Origin: Pinus tabuliformis
Taxonomy: Eukaryota > Streptophyta > Pinopsida > Pinales > Pinaceae
Direction of reading: 5' to 3'
DNA: 64,000 bases
Assembly (NCBI GenBank): GCA_031772625.1
Contig: CM062810.1
Coordinates: 453,969,731 to 454,033,730, forward strand
The notes beneath the pieces were generated by a model that saw only the letters and a program-made list of their open reading frames with translations, searched no databases and was not told the origin of the DNA. The position numbers were made by a program, and so were the translations under genes. Below are positions 1 to 11,322 of the stretch, piece by piece. The first letter of the stretch is position 1; each line of letters begins with the position of its first letter.

Positions 1-3000
1 CATAGCGTAAGACCAACTATGACCCAAGACAAGGTTGTAATCTAGAGGGGCATCAACCACCTCCACGTCTAGATTAACAGTTTTGCCTTCAACCCCTATA
101 GGTAGATCCTGTAGAATGCCAAAAGGATGAAACCCACGGCCATCAAAGGCCTTTAGAATCATCGGGGATTGATTTAGTGAAGGAGAACCAAGCGATCTCC
201 AACACTGTATCGACATAATACACGTTGAGGCTCCCTCATCAATCACAGTCCTGTAAATAGGTCTATTTTTGACTAACACTGGGATCTAGAAAGCCATTTG
301 ATGAGGTAAGCGCGGTGTACTATTTTCTAGATCGAAAATTATAAGGTTCGAGTCCTGAACGTCAACAGCTCCTATAGCCGACAATAGTAATTTACGTTGT
401 GTTGGACATGATTGCAGCACTTCCAAAGCCGACATTGCTGAAGGTGAAACAACTAAATCTTCAACAATGTTATAGTTCTGAGCCGCTCTCGCATGTGGAT
501 TGAAAGTTGACTTTTGAAGTATACCCTTGGCGGGCAGTTTGATTACTAAGTCTAGGTTAGGTTTCTCGATCTGTAGCGGATCGGAACCGAGAGCTGAGGT
601 TGATGGGTTAGAATGAGAAGATTCTGCCTCTTTACCATCAACAAAACTTTTACTACCATAATCATGCGATTGAGTCGCAATCCTAACATGGGACATCATT
701 AGTATGCGTTCTTCATTGGCATTTGAGGAAAAACCTATCATCTTACTGTCTTGACTTGGAAAAGGATCCTTCAAAACAACAGGCGTTTGGGAACCTTTGA
801 CAATCTTCACAACCTCTGCACGATGAGGGCAGTCTCTTGTAAAATTCTCTTCGTCACAAATGAGACAAGGATAATGAGGTTTGCATTTCTCATCATTTGA
901 TTCCACTTTTTCTGGTTTCTCTTTCGAATTTTTATCCATTTTATTTTTCTTCTTCCCTTTCTTCTTACCATCGGATTTTGATTTGGCTGTAGATGACTCT
1001 ACAACATGAATATCAGCAGAAATTTCTGCAGAAGAATCTCCTGTCGGGGAATCTGGCAAGGTTATGATAGGAGAAGAATTCTTGGAAGACTTCTTCTTAC
1101 TTTTGGAATTAACCATACCAATCATACCATCAGTGGCATGAGACCCTGAAGGAGCTGCAGTGATTTGATTTTTCTTAGGAAGATTGGGGATTTTCTCATG
1201 TAATGTACTTGACTGAGTATAAACTAAGTCAAGGTACTGTGCTTGAGCAATTACTTTCTCTTCAGTAATGACTCCGACCTTAACTACATCCTCAGTGATC
1301 TTTGGCAATAAAGATTTTACAAACCATTCAGCTAAGATCTGATTTGGAATAAAAACCTTCACTAAACGCCATCGACATCTCCATTCATGAATGTGATCTG
1401 AAATGTAAGTGGACGTTGACTGCTTTAAGGAAGTTAATAATTTCGTGCCATTGTGATATTTGACAGGCAACTGAAAATGAGTTAAAAATGAAGTAGCTAA
1501 CTGACTAAAATTATAAAAAGTGGCTCGCGGTAACTCAACATACCACTTGGCCGCAAGACCAATTAGAGTGTGCTGGAAAAGCCTTAAATGGATTGAATCA
1601 TCTAAAATGGAATTAGACGCACACTAGAGGTGATAAGTCATCACATGGTTCGACGAGTCCTCTCCTGATTTGCGATCGAACTTAGGAATATCACTAGGCA
1701 ACTTATTCGGCATTGGCGGCCAAAACGGAAGATAATTAATGGGATCGTTCGTTAGGCGCGACAAGTCAGGCAAGTCCAAAGTTGCGATAAATGGTAACTG
1801 ACGATTAGGGTCCCTAAAACTCTGGGTCATGAGACCAGACCCAGGAGGAGGATATCCAGGATAACTAGGAATTCGAATTGCATTTGGGATATTGTATCCT
1901 CCCGGAAAACCAGGATTAACCGGACCGTACTGGGGTTGTTGAGGTTGTTGATATGTATACCCAGGGTACAGTTGATACTGATAGACTGGCTACTGTACAG
2001 CAAGACTGAATTGGTACTGTCACTGGTATGGTTGATAAGTAAACTGAGGTTGACTTGTGACAACCGTACTTGAATCAAGTTGTCCTACAGGCATCTGAAC
2101 CGAAGTTTGAATTGTGGATCCAGACTGAGGTAAAGATGTCTGAGGAATTGATACAGGAATAGTAGAAACCGGAGCTGTCGATACTCCAGAAGTAGGTGGG
2201 GTAGATTGAACAGATGTTGCAGGAGTCATTTGAGGCGGAGTACGAGGCGTACTAGGCCCAGTCTAAGAAACTACCGAAGGTACAGAAGTTTGAATAGTAG
2301 ACTGGACAGGTTGCTAGGGTGAACCAGAAACTAAGGGTTGTCCAGTTTGAGATGACAATTGTACATTTGGTTGCAAGACCTGTTGAGTTTGCGATGGATC
2401 CCACACTAAGTTCATTCCGAGGTACGGACCGATAATAGGTTGAGAATATTGAGGAACATAACCAGGTTGAGGGTAGGGTTGATAATTCAGAGGTACATTT
2501 CCAGTTCCTTGAACATATGATTGACCAGAAGGTGGTTGGAAACCTTGGTTTGAGTACTAACCTTGGGGTTGATAACCTTGAGGCACGTACTGATACTGGG
2601 GTTGACTTTGAGGTACATATTGATACTGGGGTTGACCCTGAGGTACATATTGAGTCTGGGGTTGACCTTGAGGAACGTATTGTCCCTTAGGTATGTACTA
2701 TCCTTGAGGTTACCCCCCAGGCGATAATTGAGGATTTTGAGGCTGCCCCCCAGGCGGTAACTGGCCACCTTGAAGTTCAGGATTAGGAATAGTACCTGAC
2801 ATCATGAGAATATCTTCTACACTCAACGAATTAGTACCATTGTTTCTAGTTAATAACCCTTGTTCAATGGGTTGAGGAGATGCTCCCGAAAAAGTACCAG
2901 TAAGTGACTGATACCCAGAGGGAACAGAAGGGCTATCGTACAAAAATGATTCTGGAGATTGAGAAAACATGGACCACTGCCTTGACATATTTAACGGAGG

Positions 3001-3594
3001 ATAGTAACCTCTAGGTGTTGGGTGATAAGGAATACGAGGTGGTGAAAAACTTAGTCCTGGGTTTTCCAAAAAGTTAGTCAATGAAAGATACCAAGCACTG
3101 CTCCTAGGTGGACTATAAAATATTGATTCATGCTCCCTAAGTTCTATAACAGGTTGATTTTCAGGGAGAGGGATGCCTACCTCTTCTTCTAGAGTAGCAA
3201 GTTCTTCAATAGCTATGAGTCCAGAAGGAAGATTTTGGGTAATTATTCTTTCTACCCTGAGTGAACCAGGACCACTAGAAGTTGGAGAGGTAAACCACGA
3301 TGTTGGAGTAGCAGCAAATTCACTTTCAGGTTCAGATATTTTAGGTTCCTCATCTATATCACTAGTAGATGAAAAGCTACCAGTAATTTCGGAAACGGAC
3401 ACAGATTGTGGATTATAATCTGCTACTAAAGCTTAAAAATCAGGATGTACCACCAAAGAAGACTCTCCTTCTTCAGGTGACCCAATTCTACTGCCTCTAG
3501 GAGTTACGAGGGCTCTTAACCCTTCAGGCTGGCTCGGTGAAAACTCAGGAGGTTGGCCCTGAAGTCTACGGGACTTCCTCAGTAATTCAACCAT
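1..3594 (-). pseudogene. Element A gag-protease polyprotein, many in-frame stops
   Basis: One frame can be followed from an ATG at 3592-3594 to the window edge with no frameshift but about ten in-frame stops. The N-terminal third is Pro/Gln/Ser rich with repeats like PQYQYVPQGQ (about 1830-2770). A Retrotrans_gag-like helical domain lies at about 1280-1690, with Trp, Phe and Leu spacing typical of the family. A zinc-knuckle relic CLICDEENFTRDC at about 830-870 has Asn where the metal-binding His is expected. A Lys-rich linker precedes it. The retropepsin motif DEGAS (226-240) follows a TAG at 286-288, and LVLGHSW (about 10-33) is the C-terminal LLG-type motif. Most stops are TAG in places where the neighbouring repeats read Gln. 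This is a decayed capsid/protease gene. Confidence 0.85.
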
Positions 3595-5536
3595 GATTCA
3601 AATTTTTTAACTACTTCACATGCAAAAAAAATAAAATCTCAATGAAAACCACCTAAAGCCTCTAATGAACCAAACAAATTTGAATCACACGCCTAAAGAA
3701 TATAGGAGATCAAACCACACACAAACAGTAACTTTTCGTACTGAAAACACTAGTTGGTGATGAAATCCAACGTCGCAGAGTTCAATACAGAAATGGCGGT
3801 TGGAACAGTTACCCTGGCAACCTGCTTAATGAATATACTGGCACAAGTTCCTCCACTAAACCGTCTCAAGTGAAGAGAACCCCCCAGAAAATCCAAGTGA
3901 GTCTAGTTGACATCTGCTCCAGGTATAGTGGGATCTTCCCACCACTGTCACCTTAGGAAGAATCCTATAGAATATGGTCACTATGATTACCAACGGAAAC
4001 AAATATACCTGGGGGAACAGTCCACGATCCGATACGCATGCAAGGGCAGAGTAACAAGCTCAATCCCCTTGAAAGCTCCTTGACATAATCCAAGGTTTAC
4101 CAACAAGTGACCTTAGGCTTCTCAACAATGGTTAATCCGAGGTTTACCATTTTTAATACGTGAATATCTAGCGTCGTTCCCAATGAGGAAGGATTGATTT
4201 CCACACTGGTTCGGACACGATCTCGTGCTTCTCCTTTAAGATGAGCTTTCCCAGAGCATAGATGCAACAATTGGATTTTTCTCCTACCGCAAGATACAAC
4301 TACTTGTTTGTTTTACTGTCTTGGAGAGTTAATTACTCCCTACTCCAAGACACTAGCCTAAGTTATGTTGGTGTATTAGAGCCCTAGAAACAAAAATATT
4401 ACTAGATAGATTTTACTTTAAGCGTTACTTTTATTGGTTTTTTTTTAAGTTAAGAGGTGCGGAGATGAAACATGTGGTGTGAAGACTCGACTCGAAATCA
4501 CCAAAAAATGCACTTAAGATGATTAAGCAATCTTTTCTCTTCAATGAACTTCTAGCTAGGAAAGAGTTTGAGAATGCAAATGCTTGTAAACACAAATCTT
4601 TCTTAACCAACAAATTAAAAGAAGAGCTTTTTGTCTTTTCCAATGCACTCAAAACGAGACAACTAGTTATTTTCACAAAAATTTCCCTTTTCTTTCAAAC
4701 ACTAAAATACTACAAAAACAAACTTTTTCCAAAAAGTTTTATTTTTTTTTATTTTTTATAAAACACTAAAAACTATGGAAATAACTAATCTTGAGATCTA
4801 TAAACTATAAAAAACTATTTGAAGTCAAAGCTTACAAGATGTATTTTTCAAGGATGTTTTACTTAGCTATAAACAAACTAAGGACTAATTTGTCCAGAAT
4901 CACAAATCAGTCAAAAAACAACCAATTTTTGTTTTCTTTTCTAAAAATGAAATCCAAACTTTTAACACAAGCCTTTTCGAAGTTTCGCAAAGAGGAAACA
5001 CAAGGTGGATTCTTCAACAAAGGTAGATTTTGCAAATGGTTAGACTCATAAGAAGGCCAGTAAAAACCAAGGTGATCTGAGGCTTCTACAGCTTCTAAGC
5101 TCTAAGCTACTACAAGACCAAAATGAAAACCAAGCCCTATAACCAAAACTTCTAGGAATTTGACCTAAAACCCTAACACCAATGGAATTAACTTAAGAAA
5201 AGTTCTTAACAAGTCATATGCAGGTCTGGGCAGGGGATAACAACATCTAACAAAAACTAAACTGACTGAAAGAGAAAATCTTAAGTTTTTCAAAATTTTA
5301 GCAGGGTCCGTAGGCCCACAGTTCACACAGGTGTGGTACCACTCTGTGCTAATAGAAAAAGTGCGGATAGGTCCACACTGTGTTGCAAGCTGAGGGTACG
5401 GTCCTCTCCCAAAGTTATGAAAAACAAAAAATAATCCTAGATCTACTAAATCTACCCAATTCCACACACAACAAGCCAAAAACAGAAACAAAAACACAGT
5501 TTCTTAGGTCAAAGTAAAAACAAGGAAAAAATCAAG
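3595..5536 (-). other. 5' leader of element A
   Basis: This 1.9-kb stretch lies between the primer binding site and the gag ATG. No domain is recognisable in any frame; the short open frames here are AT-rich and lack protein character. Around 5305-5410 it holds a GC-rich cluster with repeated gtccgyag / gtgcgga-type words that resembles a cluster inside the element's own LTR (6361-6470). A leader of this length is long but not exceptional for Tat/Ogre-type elements. Confidence 0.6.
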
Positions 5537-5554
5537 TCCCCAGCGGAGTCGCCA
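5537..5554 (-). other. Primer binding site, tRNA-Arg type
   Basis: The minus strand reads TGGCGACTCCGCTGGGGA, the complement of a plant tRNA-Arg 3' end (from memory of the tRNA, not searched). It sits 3 bases from the LTR end, which is the expected position. It fixes the orientation and the 3' boundary of the 5' LTR. Confidence 0.8.
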
Positions 5555-5557
5555 TTT

Positions 5558-6610
5558 TGTCACACGGAATGAGTCGATCTTGTAGACAAGATTGACCTTC
5601 CTAGAATCTAATGATATCTAGTGACAAGCAAGCCAATTAAAAACTATCTTTCTCTAAATATGCAATATATAAACAAAGGAAAACAAGTGTTTTAGGCCTA
5701 CCTTGGGTCCAATGCAAGTTTGTGGAAGCCTCTCTCCTTTGATCCAAATGAGCTCCCTTGTAGCGAATCTGCAAACGCAAACAAGCAAACAAATTAAATA
5801 GCACCTGAAAAGCCAATATCATAAAGCATATTCATCATGATGATCAAGGAATTCATGAAACAAATGACATAAGACAATTTGTTGAGAAAAATGAATCTAA
5901 TTGTATTAATTCAAATCAAAGAAGAACTTTACAACCTGTGCCTTGATGCTGTACAAGCTCCTCCCAGGGTCCAACAAGAAGTCTCCTCTACTTTGAAAAG
6001 TTTGACTCTCTTCCCAATGAAGCCAAAAAGGTATCTGATCTCTCCTCTCAAGCTTAACTAGGAAGTCTCAATTCCACTAGCATTTACCCTAAAAAATGTT
6101 CAGCTTCCAAGCTCCCTAGCAACCAGCCCAATGCCTTAATTTATAGTACAATGGAGGGAAGTTACTAGGTCCTCCTTCAAAGGGATAAAGCCCTCCTTCA
6201 AATGGATAGCTCCTCTCATAAAGGGATTAGCTCCTTCTCTTTTGGGATGCATGAACCACCTAAGAGCGAACAATCCACGTCAAAATTCCTTCTAGAATAA
6301 TCTAGAATTAACCCAAAGTGAGTTTTTTAGAATAAACTTGCTCCTTTTTGACTTTCACAGGGGTCCGCACCTACTCCTTTAGGGACAGAACGGGCAGGTC
6401 CGCAGGTATTGTGAACAGGGAGTGCGGGACCGTAGGCAACAGTGAGAGAAAGTGCGGAACCAGAGCTTTGTTGATTTTCAATGTCTTTCTCTTATTTTCA
6501 AAGCTTGACTTGAAGAGCTGAGGTCTGAGACTTGCTTAGGAGGATAATACAAGTGATGATAGACCCATATTGATTGAAAATAGTCATGGTGATGATATTT
6601 TTGTGTAACA
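5558..6610 (-). repeat. 5' LTR of element A
   Basis: On the minus strand the LTR begins TGTTACACAA (6610 downward) and ends CCGTGTGACA at 5558, giving TG...CA ends with a near-perfect short inverted repeat. It is 1053 bp long. It contains a TATA-like box on the minus strand and a GC-rich repeated-word cluster at 6361-6470. No protein coding is supported inside it. Confidence 0.8.
6138..6145 (-). promoter_or_regulatory. TATA-like box in LTR A
   Basis: The minus strand reads TATAAATT, preceded by a CTATAAAT context, about 470 bp from the LTR start. This is a plausible U3 core promoter; position and sequence are the only support. Confidence 0.4.
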
Positions 6611-7282
6611 CAAATCTCTTGGATATCTGAACTTGTAGAATATGTTTTCTCTCAAAAACTTAGCTACTTTTTCCTTTTTCACTGCTTTGATTTCTTTTGT
6701 CTTTGCCCACTTTGTTAGGTAATTGGTGCACACAATGATGTATTGTTTCTACTTTAAAGGAGGGCTGATAGGACCCACAAAGTCCATGCCCCACTTCTCA
6801 AATGGCTCAAAGGTCACTTGAGGTTGCATGGGCATCTCATTGTTTGGAGTAGGGTTCCCCATCCTTTGACACTAGTCACACTGGCTGGTATATATCCTCA
6901 CATCTTGATGAAAAGTGGGCCAGTAGTAGCTTGCTTGCAATATCTTGAAGGTAGTTCCTTTTGCTGCAAAATGACCTCCATAAGGCCCATCATGACAGGT
7001 TAGGAGGATGTCAAATACTTCCTCCTCCCTAACACATCTTCTCAAGATCTGATCTGGGCCAAGTTTGAAGAGAATTCCTGTAATATAGGTGAAAAGGGCA
7101 CTTTTCCTTACTATCTTTCTCTTCTCTTTTGAGGAAAGGCGTGGTGGGAACTGTGTTGAAACCAAGTAGTTTGTTATATCAACAAACCATGGAGAGAGCA
7201 CTGAGATAGCAAATAGATTTTCGTCTAGCATTTGGTCATCCACCATTCCTTCTTCACTTGTAGGCAAATTTGCTCTAGACAA
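6611..7282 (-). pseudogene. Element B integrase, truncated by insertion of A
   Basis: The frame gives the RNase H-integrase linker, then the HHCC zinc domain (CHDGPYGGHFAAKGTT..., CD*CQR with a stop between the cysteines) and the first catalytic Asp in KWGMDFVGPIS. It runs up to FLRENIFYKFRYPRDL, where the sequence stops at 6611 and LTR A begins. The second Asp and the Glu of the DDE core are therefore absent from this side. They may lie beyond the other end of A, outside the window. Confidence 0.85.
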
Positions 7283-7326
7283 AAAGTTAGCAACAACATT
7301 TTATTTACCAGGCTTATCGATAATGG

Positions 7327-7596
7327 TCAAATCACATTTGGTTTGTTCATTAAATATCTAATTGCAGCATGATCAATGTGCACAAAGGTTTGATAGCCTA
7401 TGATATAATGTTTGAATTTGTTTAAGGAATGCACGACAACTAGGAGTCCCTTCTCGGTCACTGTATAGTTTAACTCTACCTTTGACAAGTTCTTACTTAT
7501 AAAGTATATGGCATAATGTAACTTTTCATCAATTTGTCCTAAGGCTGCTCCTATCACTTTGTTCGAGGCATCTGTGTGAATGTGGAAAGGTAGGGC
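7327..7596 (-). pseudogene. Element B RNase H
   Basis: HIHTDASNKVIGAALGQ is the first RNase H Asp motif, spanning the stop just above 7557. It is followed by YFISKNLSKVELNYTVTEK and HIDHAAIRYLMNKP, the usual gypsy RNase H strands. It is open from 7557 to a stop at 7327. The link to integrase is broken by a frame change. The domain call is firm and the gene is inactive. Confidence 0.75.
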
Positions 7597-8875
7597 CTAG
7601 TTTGGGCCTCTGAGAATTGGAGCAGTCACTAGCTTGCTCCTCAAGGTATGTAGGGCTTCTTGACAATTTTTTGACCATATGAACTCAACATCTTTGCCTA
7701 AGAGGCAAAAAAAAGGAGAGGCTAGCCTACTAAAATCTTTAATGAATCTCCTGTAATACCCAGCTAAGCCTAGGAAACTTCTGACATCTCTGACCTTTTG
7801 AGGAGGTGGGACCCTTTGGATGATGGCAATTTTGTTGGGGTTCACCTACAGTCCTTGCCGAGATATTGCATGACCTAACACTGTCCCTTCAGGCATAAAA
7901 AATTCACATTTTCCGGACCGAGGGATAGGTTTATCTCAATACACTTGTCTAGAACTTTTCCTAGGTTAGATAAAGCTTCTTGAAAGTCAGAACCATAAGG
8001 AGTAAAGTTGTCCATGTATATCTCTACTGCATCATGAACTAATTCAGAAAATATACTCAATACCGCTCTTTGGAAAGTGGTTGGAGTGTTGCACAAACCA
8101 AAAGGAAGGACCCGACCTGCAAAAGTACCCCAACGACAAGTGAAAGTGGTCTTATCTTGGTCTTCTGGGCTAATTTGAATCTGATTGTACCCACTAAACC
8201 CATCTAGGAAAGAGAAAAACTTTTTCCCTGCTAGACCATCTAACAATTGATATATGAAAGGTAAAGGAAAATGGTCCTTTTTAGTGGCTTTGTTCAATTC
8301 TCGATAGTTGACACAAATTCTCCACTTACCATTTTTCTTTATCACTAACACCAAAGGAGAGACCCATTCATTGTCAGAGATGAGATAGATGAATCCTACA
8401 TCAAGCAATTTCTGTAGTTCATCATTAACAATATCTTTAAGTGCTGGATTCATCCTCCTTTGAGGCTGTCTGAATGGTTTGTAATATTCCTTGATGTATA
8501 TATGATGAGTACATACTAAAGAGTGCACTCCTTCATCTCCTTATAACTCCAGGCAAAGGCATCTAGATGTTTTCTCAGTAGGCTGCATAGTTCCTTCTCC
8601 TGGGAAGTGGATAGGGATGGATTGATTTTCAAGGTTCCTTCTGGGCCGAACTCTATATTCTTAACACGGAAAGAAGTAGGATCGACCACACAGAGATCAG
8701 TTGAGGGGTTGTTTTGGGTTTCTATTACTATGTCTTCTAATGGTTATACACTGGGAGGTGGATTCTGAATCAAATTTTTGATCATATCATCCTCATCTTG
8801 CGGTTTTCCCCCCATGGCAGTTTCTAATGTACAAAATGGTGCAGAATAAAATTCATCCTCATCTTCCTCCTCCAA
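7597..8875 (-). pseudogene. Element B reverse transcriptase
   Basis: Starting from a decayed linker (8529-8875, containing LCSLLRKHLDAFAW), the frame gives standard gypsy RT blocks: EWVSPLVLVIKKNGKWRIC, NKATKKDHFPLPF, FLDGFSGYNQI, FTCRWGTFAGRVLPFGLC and the catalytic box. That box reads YMDN instead of YxDD, so the second catalytic Asp is Asn. The thumb/connection part ([17 protein letters not shown]) continues in another frame at 7597-7845, so at least one frameshift separates the halves. It cannot encode an active enzyme. Confidence 0.85.
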
Positions 8876-9950
8876 CTAGAGAGGTAGATCATGTTCTAGC
8901 AAGGGTTGGGGAGGAGGATATAGGATTAACTGCTTAGACATGTGCCCATTCTTTATGGTCATGTTCCCAGCTCGACAGTTGATGTAGGCATTGGCTGTAG
9001 CCAACCACAGTCTTCCCAGAATGAAAGGATACCCAGTGAGCTTTGCCTTTGGCTGGAGAACTAAGAATTTAGCAGGGTACTCCGAAGAATCAATGGAGAC
9101 CATCACATCTTCCACAATCCCCTCTAAGGTCACTGTGGACTGGTCTGCTAGCTGTAGCACTATTGTGGTCTTCCTCAAGCATCTCTGGAGGTTAAGTTTG
9201 AGTATTGTGTCCTTTGTCATCACACTAATGGTAGCTCCCATATCAAAAAAGGTATGCAGGATCATTTTGCCATTGATGTGGACATCAACTATTGGGCTTC
9301 CAGGGTCCAAATATTTTGGACAAATTACCTGCCCCAACATCAGGTCGGACAATTGTCCTATGACATTAATGGTTGGGGCATCTCTCTTGCACCTTCCTAG
9401 ATGCCTAAAAAAATTCTCTTTGATTGATTTATTGTAGATAGGCACATCTTTTATGGCTTGAAGAAGTGGTATCTTTACACATAAATGTTTCAATTCTCCC
9501 AGGAGTTCAGTCTCTTCTGGGGTAGGTTGGATTGTTGCGGATAGTCTCTTAGGAAAGGGTGGATTTTCTTTAGGTTCGCTTTCCTCTTTATCTTCCTCAA
9601 TCTCCCTAGGTGGAGGTTGGCTATCTGGGAGAACTTTAATAGATTGCAGATTGATTTCCTGAATCTCCACAACATAAGTTGGGCATGATGGTTCCCCACT
9701 ATACACTTACTGAGTCTATCTGTTGTTTGGGTTTGGATTTCGCTGGGCAGGCATTTGGGGTTGCTTTGGTGGATTAGGGGGTAACAGTTGTGGTTGGGCA
9801 GGTGGTGGAGGCAAAAGAGCAGGAAGAGAGTTGTATTGGGGCCTCCACCCCTGATGAGATGCATTCCACTGAGGTTGTGGCTAAGCATAGGATTGAAATG
9901 AATGGGTGGCTAGTTGGGCATGATATTGAGATGTGAAGGACCAAGGAGAA
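8876..9950 (-). pseudogene. Element B gag C-terminus and aspartic protease
   Basis: A Pro/Gln-rich gag tail (about 9707-9950) runs in frame, with a TAA just above 9706, into a conserved linker and the retropepsin domain. The active-site motif is FFDMGATIS (canonical D-[TSL]-G-A), and FILGRLWLATA is the C-terminal ILG-R motif. The stop at 8876-8878 ends the open part. The protease core itself looks complete and keeps its catalytic Asp. A conserved segment before the protease (LLQAIKDVPIYNKSIKE) matches gypsy polyproteins of many plants, as I recall them. Confidence 0.8.
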
Positions 9951-11322
9951 GGCAAAGTTAATGGCTGAATCGAATTTTCATGTCTTAGACATAAATCTGA
10001 TTGCTGCTATGTCCGATGAGAATGAGGAAGGTTCGTTAATTCAGGTATCTGAAATATTTGTTCTATCTCCGTGGTATTCAGATATCATATATGTGTTTCA
10101 GAGTTTGTCACCACCACCTGGCATGGCTAGAAACAAAGGTCGAACTCTCAAGTTAAAGGCTGCTAAGTTTTTTATTTTGAATTCTGCACTTTATTGGAAA
10201 GATCCCGGTGGTGTTTTATTGAATTGTTTGGTGGAAGAAGAAGCGAAACAGGTCATGGAGGATTTCCATAAAGGGGATTGTGGCGGTCACCTTTTTTGGA
10301 AAACAACAACAAATAAAATTCGGAGAGCCGGATACTATTAGATGACATTGTTTGCTGATGTGTATAAGACTGTCATGAGCTATCATAATTGTTAGATTTT
10401 TGAAGGAAGGTAGAAATTACAGCCTTTGCCACTAAAGCCCATTGAGGTGAGTGCCCCTTTTCAATAGTGGGGGTTGGATTTCATTGGTGAAATTCATCCT
10501 GCTTCTTCAGGTCAGCATAGATGGATCCTCATGGCGACAGGTTATTTCACGAAATGGATCGAAGCAATTCCCACCAGACAAGCTACGGATGTGGTAATAA
10601 TTTCATTCCTTGAGAATAACATTTTGTCTCATTTTGGTTGCCCGAATAAGTTAATCACTGATAATGCAACAACTTTCAGATCAAAAAAGATGATTGATTT
10701 TTGTAACAAGTATAAAATAATTTTGGGACACTCAACTGCCTATCATCAAGGCAACGGATTGGCGGAGTATTCTAACAAATCTTTGGTCAACATCATTAAA
10801 AATTTGCTGAAAATAAACAAGAAGAGTTGGCATAAGAAGTTGGTCAATGCACTTTGGGCAAATCGAGTGAGTCAGAAGAAATCCATTGGTATGTCCCCCT
10901 TTGAGCTAGTTTATGGAGTTAATACAATGTTTTGTACCTCTCTCGTAGCTCCGGTAGTCAAACTTCTTCAGGAGGCTGGTAGTGAAGACGATCCTATGTA
11001 GAGAAGACTAAATCAAATGATCCATTTGCAGTAGACACGAGAAGAAGTTTTTCAAAACACGTTCAAGTTGCAGGAGAGAATTAAGAAAATTTATGAAAGA
11101 AAAGCAAAGGCGGACAAATTTCAGTCGGATGATGTGGTGCTGAAGTTGGATGCAAGGAATGAGGAAAATGGCAAGCATGACAAGTTTGAAAACCTCTGGA
11201 AAGGTCCCTTTAAGATTGCAGCATATCAGGGTCAGAATGCCTTTCTTCTGAAGGAGATGAACGGGGAAGATTGTCCAGGAGGGCCGGTCAATGATCGGCT
11301 GCTTAAGCAGTATCATTTTTGA
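9951..11322 (+). pseudogene. Element C: Ty3/gypsy integrase with six TAG stops
   Basis: A single plus-strand frame runs from about 9951 to the TGA at 11320-11322 without any frameshift. It holds the HHCC linker (EDFHKGDCGGHLFWKTTT), the DDE core (MDFIGEI with Asp 1, LITDNATTF with Asp 2, GNGLAEYSNKSL with Glu) and the C-terminal GPF/Y-like part (FENLWKGPFKIAAYQG, DRLLKQYHF). All six internal stops are TAG (10339, 10393, 10411, 10465, 10999, 11032). One zinc Cys reads Tyr (SYHNC). The rest of pol is missing upstream, where B abuts in opposite orientation. Confidence 0.85.

Larger units (their letters stand above)
1..6610 (-). mobile_element. Element A: Ty3/gypsy LTR retrotransposon, 5' part
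   Basis: Reading on the minus strand, this has a 1053-bp 5' LTR (5558-6610), a tRNA-Arg-type primer binding site, a leader of about 1.9 kb and a gag-protease frame that leaves the window at base 1. Reverse transcriptase and integrase are therefore outside the window. The LTR abuts the integrase of element B exactly at 6610/6611, so A is inserted into B. The far LTR and the target-site duplication cannot be seen. PBS type and gag/protease style point to a non-chromoviral gypsy lineage (Tat/Ogre-like); that lineage call is inference. Confidence 0.85.
6611..9950 (-). mobile_element. Element B: decayed Ty3/gypsy element, both ends missing
   Basis: Gag C-terminus, protease, reverse transcriptase, RNase H and the first part of integrase lie in the canonical gypsy order on the minus strand. 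Element A's LTR cuts the integrase at 6611. The 5' end is lost near 9934-9960, where a plus-strand gypsy fragment (C) begins. The frame changes between protease and RT, inside RT, and between RNase H and integrase, so the element is long dead. Confidence 0.85.

Noticed and set aside
4431-5051. Short Lys/Phe-rich open frames in the leader of A
   Set aside because: AT-rich composition explains them; they occur on both strands at the same place and have no domain.
5537-5554. tRNA-like sequence tccccagcggagtcgcca
   Set aside because: Only the last 18 bases of a tRNA match, and it lies next to an LTR end, so it is a primer binding site and not a tRNA gene.
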